Shown here: positions 9,559 through 22,376 of the stretch, one piece after another
Layout of the letters: every line of letters begins with the position of its first letter
Numbering within the stretch: position 1 is the stretch's first letter
Assembly: GCA_009192285.1 (NCBI GenBank)
Contig: CM018605.1
Location: 2,831,247 to 2,895,246, forward strand
Origin: Morchella semilibera
Lineage: Eukaryota > Ascomycota > Pezizomycetes > Pezizales > Morchellaceae
Length of the DNA: 64,000 nt
Direction of reading: 5' to 3'
The notes under the pieces: generated by a model
Told to the model about the DNA's origin: nothing
The model's database searches: none
The model's input: only the letters and a program-made list of their open reading frames with translations
Translations under genes and position numbers: made by a program

Positions 9559-12127
9559 CCTGTTTTTCCCGCTTGCTTTCTCGTTTGGTATTTTTCTTTT
9601 AGTGGTTGAGGGAGTTCCGCAGTTCAGCTAACTACAGTTACATTTCCTGATAGAATTTTCGGGGGTCACTTGCAACTACAGCACCCCCAAACCAAAAAAA
9701 CCGATGAGCACTGCCAAAAGATTAACGAGCCCATCAAAAAAAAAACTAGCGGGAAACCGTGTGAACAACCCTGACCCTTGCCTGCGGAATTAACCTACTG
9801 TAAGGAACAACCTACCATTAGGAACCAAATATACTCGGATATGCTGGCACGCCCCCCCTCCAGAGGTGCCGTGCGCTGTAGCCGATAATAGGAGGCATTG
9901 CTGTGTGCGTACGTCGGGGAGCAATATAATGCTCTCGCGCAGTGGGGCCACGCATATGCACACATAGGTCAAAAACCTTACTGTTGTGGAAAAAGACTAC
10001 GTTGCAATGTCATGGGCGGGGAATGAATGGCGCTTGTGTGTTGACTATCAGGCGGAGCATGTTCAAGAGGGAGACGATTCCCGGGTTATTGGATCGGTGT
10101 GGAGCTTGAGGACCCTCAGAAGACAGTGGACCCAACAGTTGCTAAATAAGAGGTGAGATACGCGTACAGGGAAAGGGTGTGGTATGTATATAACGGATCC
10201 AGCAAACACTCTAACCAAGAATCCCAAGTTATGTATTGAATACCAGTTGAAACTGGGTATATATACGGACTGCGCAAAGAGAAGACGAACTTACCCAAAA
10301 CCAGTTGATGGCCACGGACAAGACGAGACCAGATCGACAGCTGCTTCTCGTACCCTACTGGCGGGGTAAGGTCTCGGGGGTCTCAATTCGCGAGATACAA
10401 GCACTAGCTAGCCAGTGGCCCCGCACTCAGTAGCGCCAAACGGCTCCAGTTGAGAAGACAGAAGCGCAACCACGTGATCCACAAAGCCCAAAACTACCAA
10501 CAGCACACGCCGAAAATAAAAGTAGGTCCCGCCCACTTTGGGCCATACTTTGTCCTTCAGTTAGTAGATATATCACACAGTATTAGATCCGTATAGACTA
10601 GGTATGTAAACAGTAGCAACGCCCTGCAACTATGTCTCGAGACCATTGCAACCCCGGTCCCGTCTCGCGATATTCGTCCTCAATAATTTCCTTGTAGGCA
10701 AATGAGAAACCATAAATGGTCCTGTAGGCATGTCTCGCTGCCATACCCAAACTTGAAAATAGACGCATGGATTACACCCAAGGATGCGTTACATGGGCGA
10801 GCGCTGTTAGGGCTCATCATCCCGCCAAAGGAAGCTAGGGGAAGAGGCAGCGCCCAGCCGGCCAGATATGTTGGTCCGTTTGGGAGAAAAGAAGCAGAAG
10901 CGGTGATTTTATTCAGAGGATGGATACGACCGGAAAGGCTGGCGGTTGCCACCCGCCATATAGAGCTATGTTGTATCACGTCCAGTTCTAAAGATCTGGC
11001 AGTAGATCTAGAGATGTTGTGCAAGAGGGCTTAATTGCTAACCCTGCCCACACCAGCGTAATACCCGCCTCATTGGCTGATCAGCTGATCCGGCGGCAAT
11101 AGCATCTAGGTTCTCTGGCGCTTTCTCCGGAGCAGATGGAGGAACCTTCAAGTTGTGTCCATATTATTATACAGTGTTATCAAATGTCCGCACCAGGAAG
11201 AACGAACGAGAAAAAAGTACAGTACGAGAAAAACACTACCGGAATCTAGTGACAAACACCCCGTTGCAGGAAGAATACTATACCACTACTGCATTCTTAC
11301 CGCGCCACTAGTGATCCCACCCCACTTTCTAGCACTGTAACCCCCGACGGCGGTGGTGGCAGAAATAAGTGATGGCCCGTTGCTCGGGGGTGCTGCTGTT
11401 GTTCATTTATCTCTCTATGCTGCATACATACATACGTAGAATCCGGAGGTTATGGCAAAGCTCACGTGCACCCAACTGCCCATGGAGACAGTGTAAAAAC
11501 CAAAACCAAAAGAATGAACCCCGGGCCCCCGTTCCGAACACCGAGCAAGAACCGACTCGCACAGTATGGAGGCAAACCAACAAGTATCGCTAGTCCCACC
11601 GCCAAACAGCAAGGCGGTGTATTCTCATAGTGCCCGGCTACTGACGCAGAGCTTGGGGTCTTGTTATGCATGTGGTCGCGATCGGGGGGCAGATCACTAA
11701 CGATCACTCGTTATCCTGGCTTGGCGTAATTTGGCTCCCCTCATCCGTGTCGACTCCTCATGGACCCGTCGGAGGCGCAGCCCATCAATTAACAGCGAAC
11801 TAGTCAACGCCATGAACACCTAGAAATATCATAATCCATGGTGCCAGAGCATATTAACCAGCTGCAGCAGATGCAGTCCAGTCCATGCAGACAGATCCCT
11901 TCCTTATACAAGAGCTCCGTCCGAAACATCAGCAAAAGATACCCCCAGCCTATCATATATAGCCAACCTACAACCCCAGTGTGAGATACAGGGAGTTGGA
12001 GATGCTAAATAGAGTGAGAGCTGCAGCAGGTAAAACGAAAGTAAAACTTTTTACGCCAGCAACAAAAGACTTATGTGAATGAGTAGTCATCCCTCAAGAG
12101 CGTCGCTACCATATTGGGCATTCTCAT
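9559..12127. other. Intergenic, one unassigned open frame
   Basis: A 110-codon plus-strand frame (10,702-11,034, ATG start) and an almost coextensive 114-codon minus-strand frame share a GC-richer patch. Neither has a recognisable motif. One bipartite motif site lies at 11,694. Confidence 0.3.
11694..11710 (+). other. Bipartite motif TCAY-N6-TCACTCG
   Basis: Exact match (first half TCAC), followed within 16 bases by GGCTTGGCG. Confidence 0.7.
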
Positions 12128-12200
12128 CACTGCTCCCACCCGGGTTTGAACCGGTTGTGGTCATATGACGAAGCCCAGTGTATTACCACTAGGCCACGCG
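12128..12200 (-). repeat. tRNA-like pseudogene or SINE head
   Basis: On the minus strand the A-box-like TGGCCTAGTGG (12,186-12,196) starts a D-arm with a paired AGTG/CACT stem. It is followed 33 bases later by the B-box-like GGTTCAAACCC (12,142-12,152). The acceptor halves do not pair (5' GCGTGGC against 3' GTGGGAGC), so this is not a functional tRNA. Confidence 0.4.
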
Positions 12201-12567
12201 TAAATAAACTTCTATACACCGCCGCGCCGCCAAACCACCCCGACAAGAGCGGTCTTATCCAATGCAATAGCTGATAGCCCCCCCCCCCCCCCTCAAAAAA
12301 ACGAAAAAAGAACCCGAGCCCACACTCCCGCACACCACCGCCGTCACTCATGTCACCGATATGGGCAACCCGCCCGTTTCTATCCACACCCGGCCAGCTA
12401 CCGGTACACAGCTTCTCCCCCGCAATAAGAGACCCAGGATTAGTACAAGTAGTGAGGAGGACCTGCGCGCTTACACCCAGATAGTCGGGTTGACAGCCCC
12501 CGGGACAGCAGCCAGCTAGCACTCCCCCGGGCGTGTGGCTACACCTGACAGAACCCACGCACAGCAA

Positions 12568-12584
12568 TCACACACCGTCACTCG
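12568..12584 (+). other. Bipartite motif TCAY-N6-TCACTCG
   Basis: Exact match (TCAC first half, spacer ending in G), followed directly by CGTCTTGGCG. Confidence 0.7.
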
Positions 12585-12912
12585 CGTCTTGGCGGGGGGA
12601 GATATCACTGCTTCTTTGCGTTCTGGATTGCTTTACGGATTACTGCCGGGGTCAGTGGTGCGGGTATAGACAGGCCCGCTGGATGGATGGATGCACGGCA
12701 GGGCAGGACGGCTCATGGATTGATGTATATACCCCAAACTCTATATATCGATATTTTATTTATATGTATGTAAATATAATATACCCATCACGGGCTACAA
12801 AACGATATCTATATGCTATCTACCACCGTAACAATGCCTAAAGGACAAAAACCAGACCCAGAAGACGCTACCAAAAGAGAAAAAAAAAAACCACCCACAA
12901 AAACAGGAACCA

Positions 12913-13933
12913 CTAAACATACCTCTCGCCCCTCCCGCCCGCCGCCGCCGTCTTCCCGCCGCGGTGGTGCACCAGCTCCACCTCCTCCACCGCCGGCTCC
13001 GCCTCGCTCGTGGCCCCCCGGCGGCACGAGAACACGCCGTACCACCCCCACCCAACGAGCGCACACACTACGCCCTCGAACGCGCCAAAGAGCACGTCGA
13101 AGCCGTGGTGCCGGTAGTCGCTCCACCGCGTGCTCGCCACGTATGTCGCCAGCAGCATGGGCGTCGCCACGACGGCCAGGGTCAGCATCTGTGGGACTTT
13201 GGGGTGCGCAGCTGGCGCCACGGCGGTCGAGGGCGCAGAGGAGAAGGGGGCGATAGACCGCGCAAAGGGCATCTGCATGTTGAAGATGAAGGAGGCGAGG
13301 AAGAGCGTCGTGTAGGTTAATCCTGCGAAGCTCACTACAATACTGTCAGCACTCACCACTACCACCACGGTCACAAAGGGTAAACATACTACTAGCATGA
13401 CCGCTCGGAAAGCTCCTGAACCCGTCCGCCAGCTCCCGGCTCCCCAGGTTCGCACACACCTCCCAGCTGACGAGCCCCCACCCGACCTGCGCAGCGGCCA
13501 GTCGCTCCTCGGCCGGCGCGCACCGCCCAATCATGTCGGGTCTCGGCTTCCCCATGAGGTTCTTTAGCGCGTCCGTGAGCAGCATTGCCAACGCGATGCT
13601 GAGCAGCAGGCCCAGCAGGGCCTTGTTGGCCGCGTAGACGCGGCGCTTGACCGTTGCTGGGGCGGGTGAGAGGAGCAGCGGCACGGCGACGCACGCGATC
13701 GCGGGGATGAGGCCCGAGAGGACTACGAGAACGCCCGTGGAGATCTTGGCGTGCTGCTGGCGGGGGTAGGATATGCTGGTGTCGGAGAGGGAGAAATAAC
13801 GGGCCGAGGGGGTGGCCCAGAAGGACATGGAGCCGGCAAAGGCGATGGTGGTGATTATGAGCAGCCAGTCGGTGGCGTAGACGATGAGGAGACGGGGGAG
13901 GTATGTACTGGGTGCATTTGTGTTTGGCGGCAT
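12913..13933 (-). CDS. PAP2-family lipid phosphate phosphatase
   Basis: Two exons, 13,933-13,390 and 13,334-12,913, joined across a 55-bp intron (donor GTATGT, acceptor TGTAG), give 321 residues. The splice restores FPSGHASMSFAGL across the junction. The three PAP2 signatures are present: K124-x6-RP (KNLMGKPRP), FPSGHAS at 175-181, and R251-x5-H257-x3-D261 (TRWSDYRHHGFD). The usual SR of the third motif is TR here. Several hydrophobic segments surround them, as in DPP1-like enzymes of the ER or vacuole membrane that dephosphorylate diacylglycerol pyrophosphate and phosphatidate. The C-terminal 35 residues are hydrophilic with a charged VEEVEL stretch. The ATG at 13,933 follows a CT- and CA-rich leader. 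The enzyme class is clear; the exact substrate is not. Confidence 0.93.
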
Positions 13934-15110
13934 TGTTTCCGTGGTGTTTATGTGTTTATGTGTTTATAGTGTTTGTTGAGGGGGGATTGGTGTTTTATGG
14001 AGGGGTGTTGTTTATGGTGTTGATAAATGAAGAAGAGGAAGAAGAAGTGTGGGTTGTTCCGTCTTGGCCTTCAGGGGTTTCTTCTTTTCTCTTCTCCACT
14101 TATTAAATAGAAACGCCACAGAGATTCTTCTTCCTCTTCTTATTGGCTTCTTTCTCTCTCAAGACTCAAGAGTACGCGTTCACAGCTATCAACTATTCTT
14201 CAAAGAGATATCAATAATAACGGTTTATACCCCGCCGCGTGTCTCTCTTGAATTGAAGACTGAGAAACTTTTCCGACTCTTCCGGGAGAAGAGAAAAAGA
14301 GAGAGGACACGACACTCGATATCCACTGTTTCTGATATCCAAAATCTCTCCTTTCCCCCGCTTGATTACTGTGCATGAAGACCTGCATATAGCAGAAAGC
14401 TTGTATAGGTAGAGTAGGCAGAGGTATAATGCTTGTTGTCTTATGCATGACTGACACTCTGCCAGATCACTGTCAACTCTCTCTTTGTGATAGCCCCCAC
14501 ATGCATGCTCAGAGGAGAGGAGTACTCTAGTCAATAGAGTAGGTACATCGCAGAGAGACAATTAATACGCAGACAGACAATTAATACACACAGATAGTGG
14601 CTTAGACATCCACGCCCAGCAACGCCACCCGGTGGCACTTGCAACTGAAACATGTCAGCCTTATATCCTATGTTATATGTACTTACAGCTGTACATATCG
14701 CTACATCAACCCCTAAGCGGAAACCCTGGATATATACATCATATCAGTCTTGGGCCGCCCACCACCGCCGCCACGGGCTGGTGGCTTGGTATATATGTGC
14801 CCGAGACGAAGATCCCAACGCCTTGCATGCGCTGGCTGTAGTGATGAAGTGCCCGTCGATCCAGGGACAGCTAGAAGGACTCGGGAAGTTGAACGGAAAA
14901 GCATCTCCGTATCGCACTTCCGCACATGTAGTTAGCTAGCTATTCAACACGGAAAGCGCAAGCTGTCCAACAATACACACCGATATTCCCACCCCCTCAT
15001 TCCCATAGATATGAAAACAGCTAGATTAACCTCACCTCACACCGCATACCTGTAGCTGCTAGCTAATCAACAACCACTCTGGTATCCGCACGTGACGGGC
15101 TTGGCGGGGC

Positions 15111-15127
15111 CGAGTGATGCGTTATGA
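15111..15127 (-). other. Bipartite motif TCAY-N6-TCACTCG
   Basis: Exact match on the minus strand (TCAT first half). GCTTGGCG lies just to the left on the plus strand. Confidence 0.7.
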
Positions 15128-16210
15128 TTACACGTACTTTTTTTTTGTTTTATGTACTTGTATGGGCGAATATTTGCTTTTTTCGTGCTTTTAGTGCGGC
15201 AGGTCCTCAAAGTAGAGTACAAGTCTTAGATAGCCCATGCTGCTGCTGCTAGCTAGTTAACGGCGGCTGCGGGTCCTAACGGCTCACACTGCGGGGCCAG
15301 TCTCAGTCCTGGTCGTGGACTCTCCCACGCGAAGGTCCTGTCACTGACCTGGCTGGCCGTTACTAGAGTACATAGTACTTACCTGCGCTGCTACGTTAAT
15401 TACCGTGAGACACACACACACCCCACACACACGCACGGCCGGAGAAGGGAGCTGCTGCCCAGGGGAAGTCGTAGCCCGGCTTCGATAAGTAGATGGACGG
15501 TTAGCTGGCTGTTTTATATACATACGTACATAGGTATTGTTGATATGCGGGCTGTGATCGGTGCGGCTGAGCTGGGGTGTTGTTGTTGTTAATTTTTTGT
15601 GGGGGCGGGCCGGCCGGAGAGGGCTACGGCTCGCAATTGGTTGGGATGCCAGGGCCGTAGGGAGGTACCTAAACTGTCATAACGCAGGTGCACACCAGTA
15701 GAGTACAGGCGAAGGCCTCAGTGCGTGCAGTGCAGTATGTAGAGTAGAGTACCTACATACATACAGACTACAGTTGCCACAAACGTACATGACGTAGATC
15801 CAGAGCAGGTACATGTATGTACTCTCTACTTCCGGCCCAGTCCTCGCGGGGGGGTGCTTTTTGACGGAGTGAACAGCGCGATAACCGCGTGCACCTTACA
15901 TCGGCCGATGGGTGTGTGTATGCACGTGTGGTCTTGGTTTGTCCCTGACTTCTGCACCGGTTAATTACATAGGGGTTCGAGATGATGATATGGATGCTAG
16001 AGTACCTACATGTAAGTAGGTAGGGTCGATCAATGCTTCGCTGGGGGGATATCATCTTAACTGCACTGTACTCTATCTATCCCCCCAAGATCTCATGGAG
16101 TCGACCCCGCTGTGGGGCTTGCCAGTGGCTGGTGCGGTGTGGTGTGGTGTGGTGGCTGCAGAACTGTTTCTGGATGTGGGGTGTCTTTGTTTTGGTTTTG
16201 GATAGCTGGA

Positions 16211-16213
<3 letters not shown>

Positions 16214-16244
<31 letters not shown>
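16214..16244. repeat. (GT)n microsatellite
   Basis: About 15 perfect GT units. Confidence 0.9.
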
Positions 16245-16246
<2 letters not shown>

Positions 16247-17504
16247 ATCAGAGTGGGGGTGATAGTTAATTATATGCCGGCCTCCTAATCCTGTTTCTGT
16301 GTGGGGGCCGGTACTGTTGTATATGAAACCACTCGTTGTCCTCTGGAACAATGTTTCCAGCTGTCGATTCAGCTACATACATACATGTAGTTAGATGGAT
16401 GATACTCCCGGCCGGCCGGCGGTATGTAATGTCACGGAGTAAATGCGTATGGGGCTAACAGGCTGCAGACTGTAAAGTTGTTTCTGTGCCGGGAGAGGTT
16501 GCAACCAAAAGAAAGAAAGAGAGAAAAAGGTGTTTGGCAATCCTTCAAGTAATATAATATTCCGTCCTATGCATATAATATGAGGATCTCGTACCCTGTA
16601 AAATACATACTGAACCCCGCCAGAAAAAAAAAACAAGCCTGGTGTGGCTTTGCCAAATTAACACATCCCTTTTAAACCTCGCTCGATATAAAATAATAGA
16701 TCTCATACCCACGCGTTGATTAGATGGTACATCCAGATGCAAATAAAATCTCCGACCTTTTATATTGTTGACGGCTGCATCTAAGTACATTCCCCTACCA
16801 CAGGGGACGGACCACCGGATACATGTACTAATGTGCCTACCATATATAATTAAAGGCTTGATGAACGAATGCTATAATGCGGTAAGAACCAAACAACGCA
16901 TCCAAAGCACATGAAGCTAGCTACACTTATCTGTCTGTAATATATTCGTCCCCCCCCTGTGCCGCGCGAGGAAACAATCAAATAACGATAAAAGCACCTC
17001 TGCAAAAGAAGGGGGTGCAAATGAGCCAGAATTAAACTACGTATACGCTCCTGGCGGGTCATCAATATAACCAGGCACCCAAAGTCAGCGGGTACTTGAT
17101 GACGACTAGCTTTGAGGGCATTCATTGTTCATCTTTGGCGGCAGGCGACTAGCTGCCAATGATTGCGGGATTTATGGCCGGTCAAGTACAAGGTTCGTCA
17201 CCTTGGGTTCCGGGAATGGTTGAAATTTTGGCCCGCTGCACTCGTCGCCCGGGATCAAATGAACCACGATATCTATCCCTTATATTGGTTGGATCCCGCT
17301 GCAATGATTTGGAGCCAAACCGGCCATACAAGGTAGAGATGCGAGTAGTATGATAGATACCAATCGTTCATGAACTAAACATAACTTGGATATCTGTGAC
17401 ACATTTCTTAACAGGCTGGCGCCATTTCATCTTCATAGCTGTAACTAGACCCGACCTGATTCATCAACCAACTTTGAAGAAAGTATACTAAAAAGGTAAA
17501 GATT

Positions 17505-17550
17505 TTTTTTCAGCTCCCACTTCACGAGGCTTGAACCTCAATGTCAAGAT
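17505..17550 (-). repeat. tRNA-derived retroposon 3' fragment with A-tail
   Basis: Minus strand: a GAGGTTCAAGCCTC B-box arm, then CGTGAAGTGGGAGCTG and an A-run. It aligns with the 3' end of the fragment at 1846-1890 over about 35 positions with few differences. Confidence 0.4.
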
Positions 17551-18621
17551 TTCTTATTCAAAGCTTCCCTCACCTACCGTCGTTGTTCTAATATCCGGGA
17601 ACGAAGGACGCACCCACTATGGAGCACGATCTATTCAGGCGGTCACGGAGACGCTGGTTTGCTGTTGACGAAGTTATTTTCGCTTTATTTTAGTAGACAT
17701 CTCCAGTTCAGCATCTATCAAACTAGCGTCCCTGCTATATGTGCTAGAGTAGTTGTATCCCGGTGTATTTGTGCTGGGAGTTTGGTAACCAGGTCTGGAT
17801 CATGGCCATTTGCGACACCTGCTGGCGCGGTCGTTCTTATCTTCGAGTCCGGGCAGCTTCTTCAGATGTCAACTAAGTAGCCGGAATATCTTAGCGCCCG
17901 ATGTAGCATGTTTAATAGTCTTTGCGTCTACATTATCGTAAAACACTCCCACGGCTAGTAATTCCTACTTACCGCACTAGCCCCACTCTCTCCTGCACCG
18001 GGGTGTTGGTGTTCGAGATACTTCCTCGAGGAAACAAACTGTACATAAGCCTCTTCGCCGCAGAAGCTTTTTTCGCCCTCCATATACCTCGCCTTTCTGC
18101 CTTCGCAAAAAGCAAGACCCTATAGTGCTTCTATCCCCCGTGAGTCGGGGATACATACCCGAGCCCTGGCCCCCAAGCCGTGAGCTCTGCCATCACTCCC
18201 GGTATCAAAATAGACGCTGTAAGTTAGGTTGCCTCTCCCGCCGAGCCGTAGTTGTCGGTGCGTCTGTCTCGGGATCCATGTGACACGTTCTTAAATAGTC
18301 GTTGAAGATACCTCCTCGACCGGACCAAACGAGCAGGCGGTGGTTTCCGTGGTGCTGGGCACATGCTGCTGGCTGGGCCTCTAGTTCCAAGATGAACCAT
18401 TAGTCCGGGGAGAGCTGCGTGTGAAGGGCGACGGGCAGATGTGCGTACGGTCTAGGGTGTTGATTTTGCATGATGAACATTTCCTCTCTCTTCCTTATCA
18501 CTGCCTGCTGCTTCCGACGCCTCAGGGCCTCCGGGTAGATAGTGTAAGTAGGTGGGGCAGAGATGGTGGGGTATGTTGCAGCAACGTTGGAGAGTAAGTT
18601 GACAGGGAGATTAGGTGGTGG

Positions 18622-18638
18622 CGAGTGATATTCAATGA
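18622..18638 (-). other. Bipartite motif TCAY-N6-TCACTCG
   Basis: Exact match on the minus strand (TCAT first half). A CTTGGCGCAC word lies 29 bases to the right (18,667). Confidence 0.7.
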
Positions 18639-21494
18639 CCGATTCGTATCAGAGTTCACGTGAGGTCTTGGCGCACAATGCGGGTACCAAAGAGCTCATT
18701 AACTTGGCTCCTCGATATACGTTACGTTTGATACCACTACTCCCTCTGTCTCCGTAGCACCCTGGCGAAATTGGCTGCAAGTTTGCAGGAACTATTACCC
18801 CCGCTCGATAATGACATTAGGCTCCTAGAGAACTTTTAAGCGTAAAGTGTTTCCCTGGTGATCATGATATGAGTGAGAATCTACTAGTTACTTGCTGATA
18901 AATTAGTAGGGGGAGACTGCAAAAGTGAGATCAATGGGTACAGATTTTAGTTAATCTCATGTCACCATGGATCCGGTATGGTGCGCACTTAAACCGGAGC
19001 TACCCTTTTGCACCAAATCTCATTCTGGCATCTCCTGTTTTATGCTGCGATATAGCTATACTATGTCCACAGTCATTTGTCATAGCATAGCTACATTGCT
19101 TCCAACGCACATCTTGATCCAAGTCAAAAAACCCTCATACTGCCCTCGATATTCATCCACTACCACCAGTACGGCCGGAGGAGTAAAACTTTCAATATCA
19201 ATGCCAATTCGCACTAGGTGCCTGAAGTTCCTTTGGATGGCCTGTTCGAGGCCAGCTACCCTCTCTCCTGAACCCCGGTCCCGCGCACTGTTACTTTCAA
19301 GCTACGTCTATTCCGCTTGCCTTGCGTGAGTTTACTCAGCTCTAGGTTCCTAAAGTAGTTGGACCTTTCTTGTACGAGGTGGTAGCGATTGGCGAAGTAG
19401 TGGTGTCTGGGGTCGGACATACATTTGTGTTTGTTTTGCTGGTGGGTTATCAGTGAGCTAGCTCTGGTACCTGGTGATAATCACAGGTGTTTGATGGGCG
19501 CGAGGTGGTCTTTATAGTAGAAGTCAGTAAGATTGGGAATTTTCTGTTCTTTCCAATAGTAACAGTCGGTGTCCATCGCTTCATACTGAATCACATTTTA
19601 CATATAATCGTCAACTGTTGGTGTTGCATGCAGGTTGTATCAGAATTACCAGGTATTAGGAGCAACGGGAAGAATTTTCACAGCTCAGCAGTACCTATTG
19701 GGTAGTGGCTCAATGAGAACAAACGCGCCACAATTGTACAAGCAACCAAATGAAACCAACTACACCTAAAGATGAGATGGACGGACGTATACGTAAGGAG
19801 AGCATCTTATAGTAACTCTTAACATCAATTAATTACTTAGCACTAGGAATCATGGAGCTTGCTTCCCCCTTTGTGAAGTTGAAGGGCACTGTTTATGAAC
19901 TCTCACCCGCGGTGCACACGCCAAAACACTAAGAGATTTTATTTTTACTTTGGATATTTCCATATGATCTTTACTTCTCGCCAAACACCAACATACAACA
20001 CATTAATAGGGATCATTCGCTGATTCTCCGAGGTTCCCTCTTGACCCCCGCACCACCGCAAGAGATTTTACTACCTTCTATAGTCGCTTCCTCAGGTGCT
20101 ACCTAAATCCCCCAAGAGGAAACTCGCCGCCTCGACCGCGCAATCAGCCAGCAACTGTTGATTTCTAGCGCTCCCGGAGTGCGTAGTATCTATCGTTATT
20201 TTTAGGGATTTTACTATTCCTTGGAAGAGCTAGGGGGTATCTCTATACCTGTGCATCTAGCACACAGTTAACGAGTAACTCTGTGCCAATGCTGCCAAAC
20301 CGCCCTCAAACCGAGCCTCTTTGAGCGGCTTAGAGTTAAAAGTGAGACTTTTTTAGATAGGTTGATAGAGGCACTGCGGTGGTTTAACCTATTCGGGATG
20401 CAGGCTTCTTTTGGAAGATTCTGTTTGGTAAATCTTAGCTGTGTATTGTGGAGGCTACTGGCGTAGGTGCAGTGCTTTATAGGCTTCTAATAGAATATCG
20501 GCCCAAAATCCCCGGATATCGCTCTATACAGAACCTCTATTATCTGGGCTGTGCAGATAGTGAGGAAGGTTGGACTAAATTGAGGACGTCTCATATCATG
20601 CGGCGAATGGTTAGACAAGCTATCTAACTTTATCGCCATACCTGGTACAAAACACACCCCAAGGCTTTGATAGAAGTACGAACCCCAAAACGCACATAAT
20701 CCCACCCTCAAGAGTAGCTGCGACCCCCGCCCCAAAGGCAAAATCATTTTCCTTCCCCGTCGTTGTTGGAGGGCATTTGGTTTCGAGCGGTGGGGTAAAG
20801 GTTGACAGCAAAAGAACAAGCTAGAAGCTTCAAAGCCTTATGTTGGCCGCTGCACTCTTCACCCATTTTGCTATGATGAATGGCCTTTCAAGCAGCTGTT
20901 TATGCGGTCGAGTTAGCTTTAGCGTGCACCGATAGATATTCAGATACAGGGAAACAAAACGTTTCTCCATTTACCATGTTGTTGGTGTTCTGTTTAAATT
21001 TTCTTTCAAAGAAAAATAGCCGTGACCGGTGCCTGCAGGAGAGTGGGCTTTAAACCCCCGGCCCCACCAACGCCTTCCATTTCACTCGACTTCCACAACC
21101 CACCTACCTACTGACAAACATCGCCCCCTTAGGAAGATTTCACCCCAAGATACACGCATAGATCGAATCTCTGGCTCCGCTTTGGTTCGTCCCTGGGGTG
21201 CCAGAAAATGAGATCAGCTTCAGGTCCCCCCCCCCCGACATGTGACGAAGCCCTATCACCTGGGACCAGCCACTATTCCCGCCACATTGCTCTACAATTT
21301 AATCTGTTCTACAATTTAAAAAGAGGCAAGATACGTGGGATCATAATTTTATCAGCTAGTGGGCAAGGGGGTTGGGAGCGATGCTAAGGTAAATCTCTCA
21401 ATTCAAACCCGGAGAGAGCACGCTCATCCGTTTCGTGCAAAAAAAAAACTAGGATATTTATTGACTACTCTTACTAGCTCCACTATTGCTTGAC

Positions 21495-21511
21495 TCACAA
21501 AAGATCACTCG
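21495..21511 (+). other. Bipartite motif TCAY-N6-TCACTCG
   Basis: Exact match (TCAC first half, spacer AAAAGA). Confidence 0.7.
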
Positions 21512-21984
21512 TGAAAAATTGCAAACTATGCCAGACCCTAGCGAATCGAGAGGAACTCTTCGCCCAGGCCCGATTGGTCCCGCTACTCAAACCACTATTC
21601 AAACGAGGGTTACTACTATACAACATGTTTTTACTTGGAGTGATGCCTCTTAGACCTCAGCGGCTGCTGGAAGGAAGAGACGCATAGTTGCATTCCTCTT
21701 CGTTTTTTTTCCTTTTTCCTCCTTCCCCCCACCCCATCCCAATTTATCTTCTGAAGATTTTTCTCGATAACAAGATAGTATCACATAACACACCCTCCAT
21801 AAAGCCCTCCTACACGCTCATACCCTCAGTTTGACGCACTCTTTTAGCCCTCTCCCCTGTTCTAGGCGCAGGTCGAACACCGCCGAAAGATATTCTACCT
21901 TCCCGGTGCCCCCCCCCTGGGGCGCAGATCCTAACCAGAAGCTACGAATACTCGAAATCTACCCCCACGCTTCTGGTGGATGCT

Positions 21985-22278
21985 TCACTCAGGCACCCAC
22001 CCCCACATCCCATCAATCTGCGGCATCACTTCCCTCGCCATGCGGCCTCGGATCCTTCTGATAGCCCTATCACAGTGACCAAGCATAGCAAGTAAATCGC
22101 CAACACTCTCCTGCTCTGCCCACATTATGATATCCAAATGGCTATGTCGGGGTGAGCTGAGGAAGTGTTCAAGCAGACTGTGGAGTCTTTCGTTGAGCTC
22201 GGAGCGGAGGTGGTCGCATATCCTGAGTTGGGTGGTGAGGCGTTGGTAACGTATTTCGGTTGATACTGACTCTGACAT
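21985..22278 (-). CDS. Small helical hypothetical protein
   Basis: A single-exon frame of 97 residues. ATG at 22,278 lies about 90 bases downstream of a good TATA box, and the leader is C-rich and purine-poor. The protein looks mostly alpha-helical and charged (QRLTTQLRICDHLRSELNERLHSLLEHFL.., then ..DRAIRRIRGRMAREVM) with no signal peptide or membrane segment. I do not recognise a domain. The combination of TATA box, leader, ATG and biased composition supports a real gene. A short intron or an alternative 3' end cannot be excluded. It is isolated, with no close neighbour. Confidence 0.55.
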   Translation of the reverse strand: MSESVSTEIRYQRLTTQLRICDHLRSELNERLHSLLEHFLSSPRHSHLDIIMWAEQESVGDLLAMLGHCDRAIRRIRGRMAREVMPQIDGMWGWVPE

Positions 22279-22362
22279 TAGTCGTTTGGTACTGGTGCTG
22301 GTGCGTAGCTAGTTAATTGGGAGGGTTTGGTGGTGGCGGCGGCTTTAGGGGATGTGGTGGGT

Positions 22363-22376
22363 CCTTTTTATATAGA
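22363..22376 (-). promoter_or_regulatory. TATA box of the 22,278 gene
   Basis: The minus strand reads TTCTATATAAAAAG, 85-100 bases before the ATG, and is followed by a C-rich leader without an upstream ATG. Confidence 0.5.

Larger units (their letters stand above)
13934..21984. other. 8-kb gene desert
   Basis: No protein-coding gene is recognised. The tract holds microsatellites, numerous TACATGTA palindromes (15,810; 16,007; 16,382; 16,820), CTAGCTAG-type words, a tRNA-like retroposon fragment (17,505) and bipartite motif sites (15,111; 18,622; 21,495). Confidence 0.5.

Noticed and set aside
12128-12200. Functional tRNA gene
   Set aside because: A and B boxes are good, but the acceptor arms do not pair and the T-stem has a mismatch.
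12127-12567. 146-codon minus-strand frame
   Set aside because: It spans the tRNA-like fragment and a poly(C) run; composition reflects low-complexity Gly/Cys codons.
12964-13320. Plus-strand frames opposite the PAP2 gene
   Set aside because: Shadows of the GC-rich antisense of the second exon.
15108-15130. Bipartite motif as a Pol III A box (GGCCGAGTGATG looks like TGGCCGAGTGG)
   Set aside because: Only a few of the sites have GGC before CGAGTGA, and no B box follows at a set distance.
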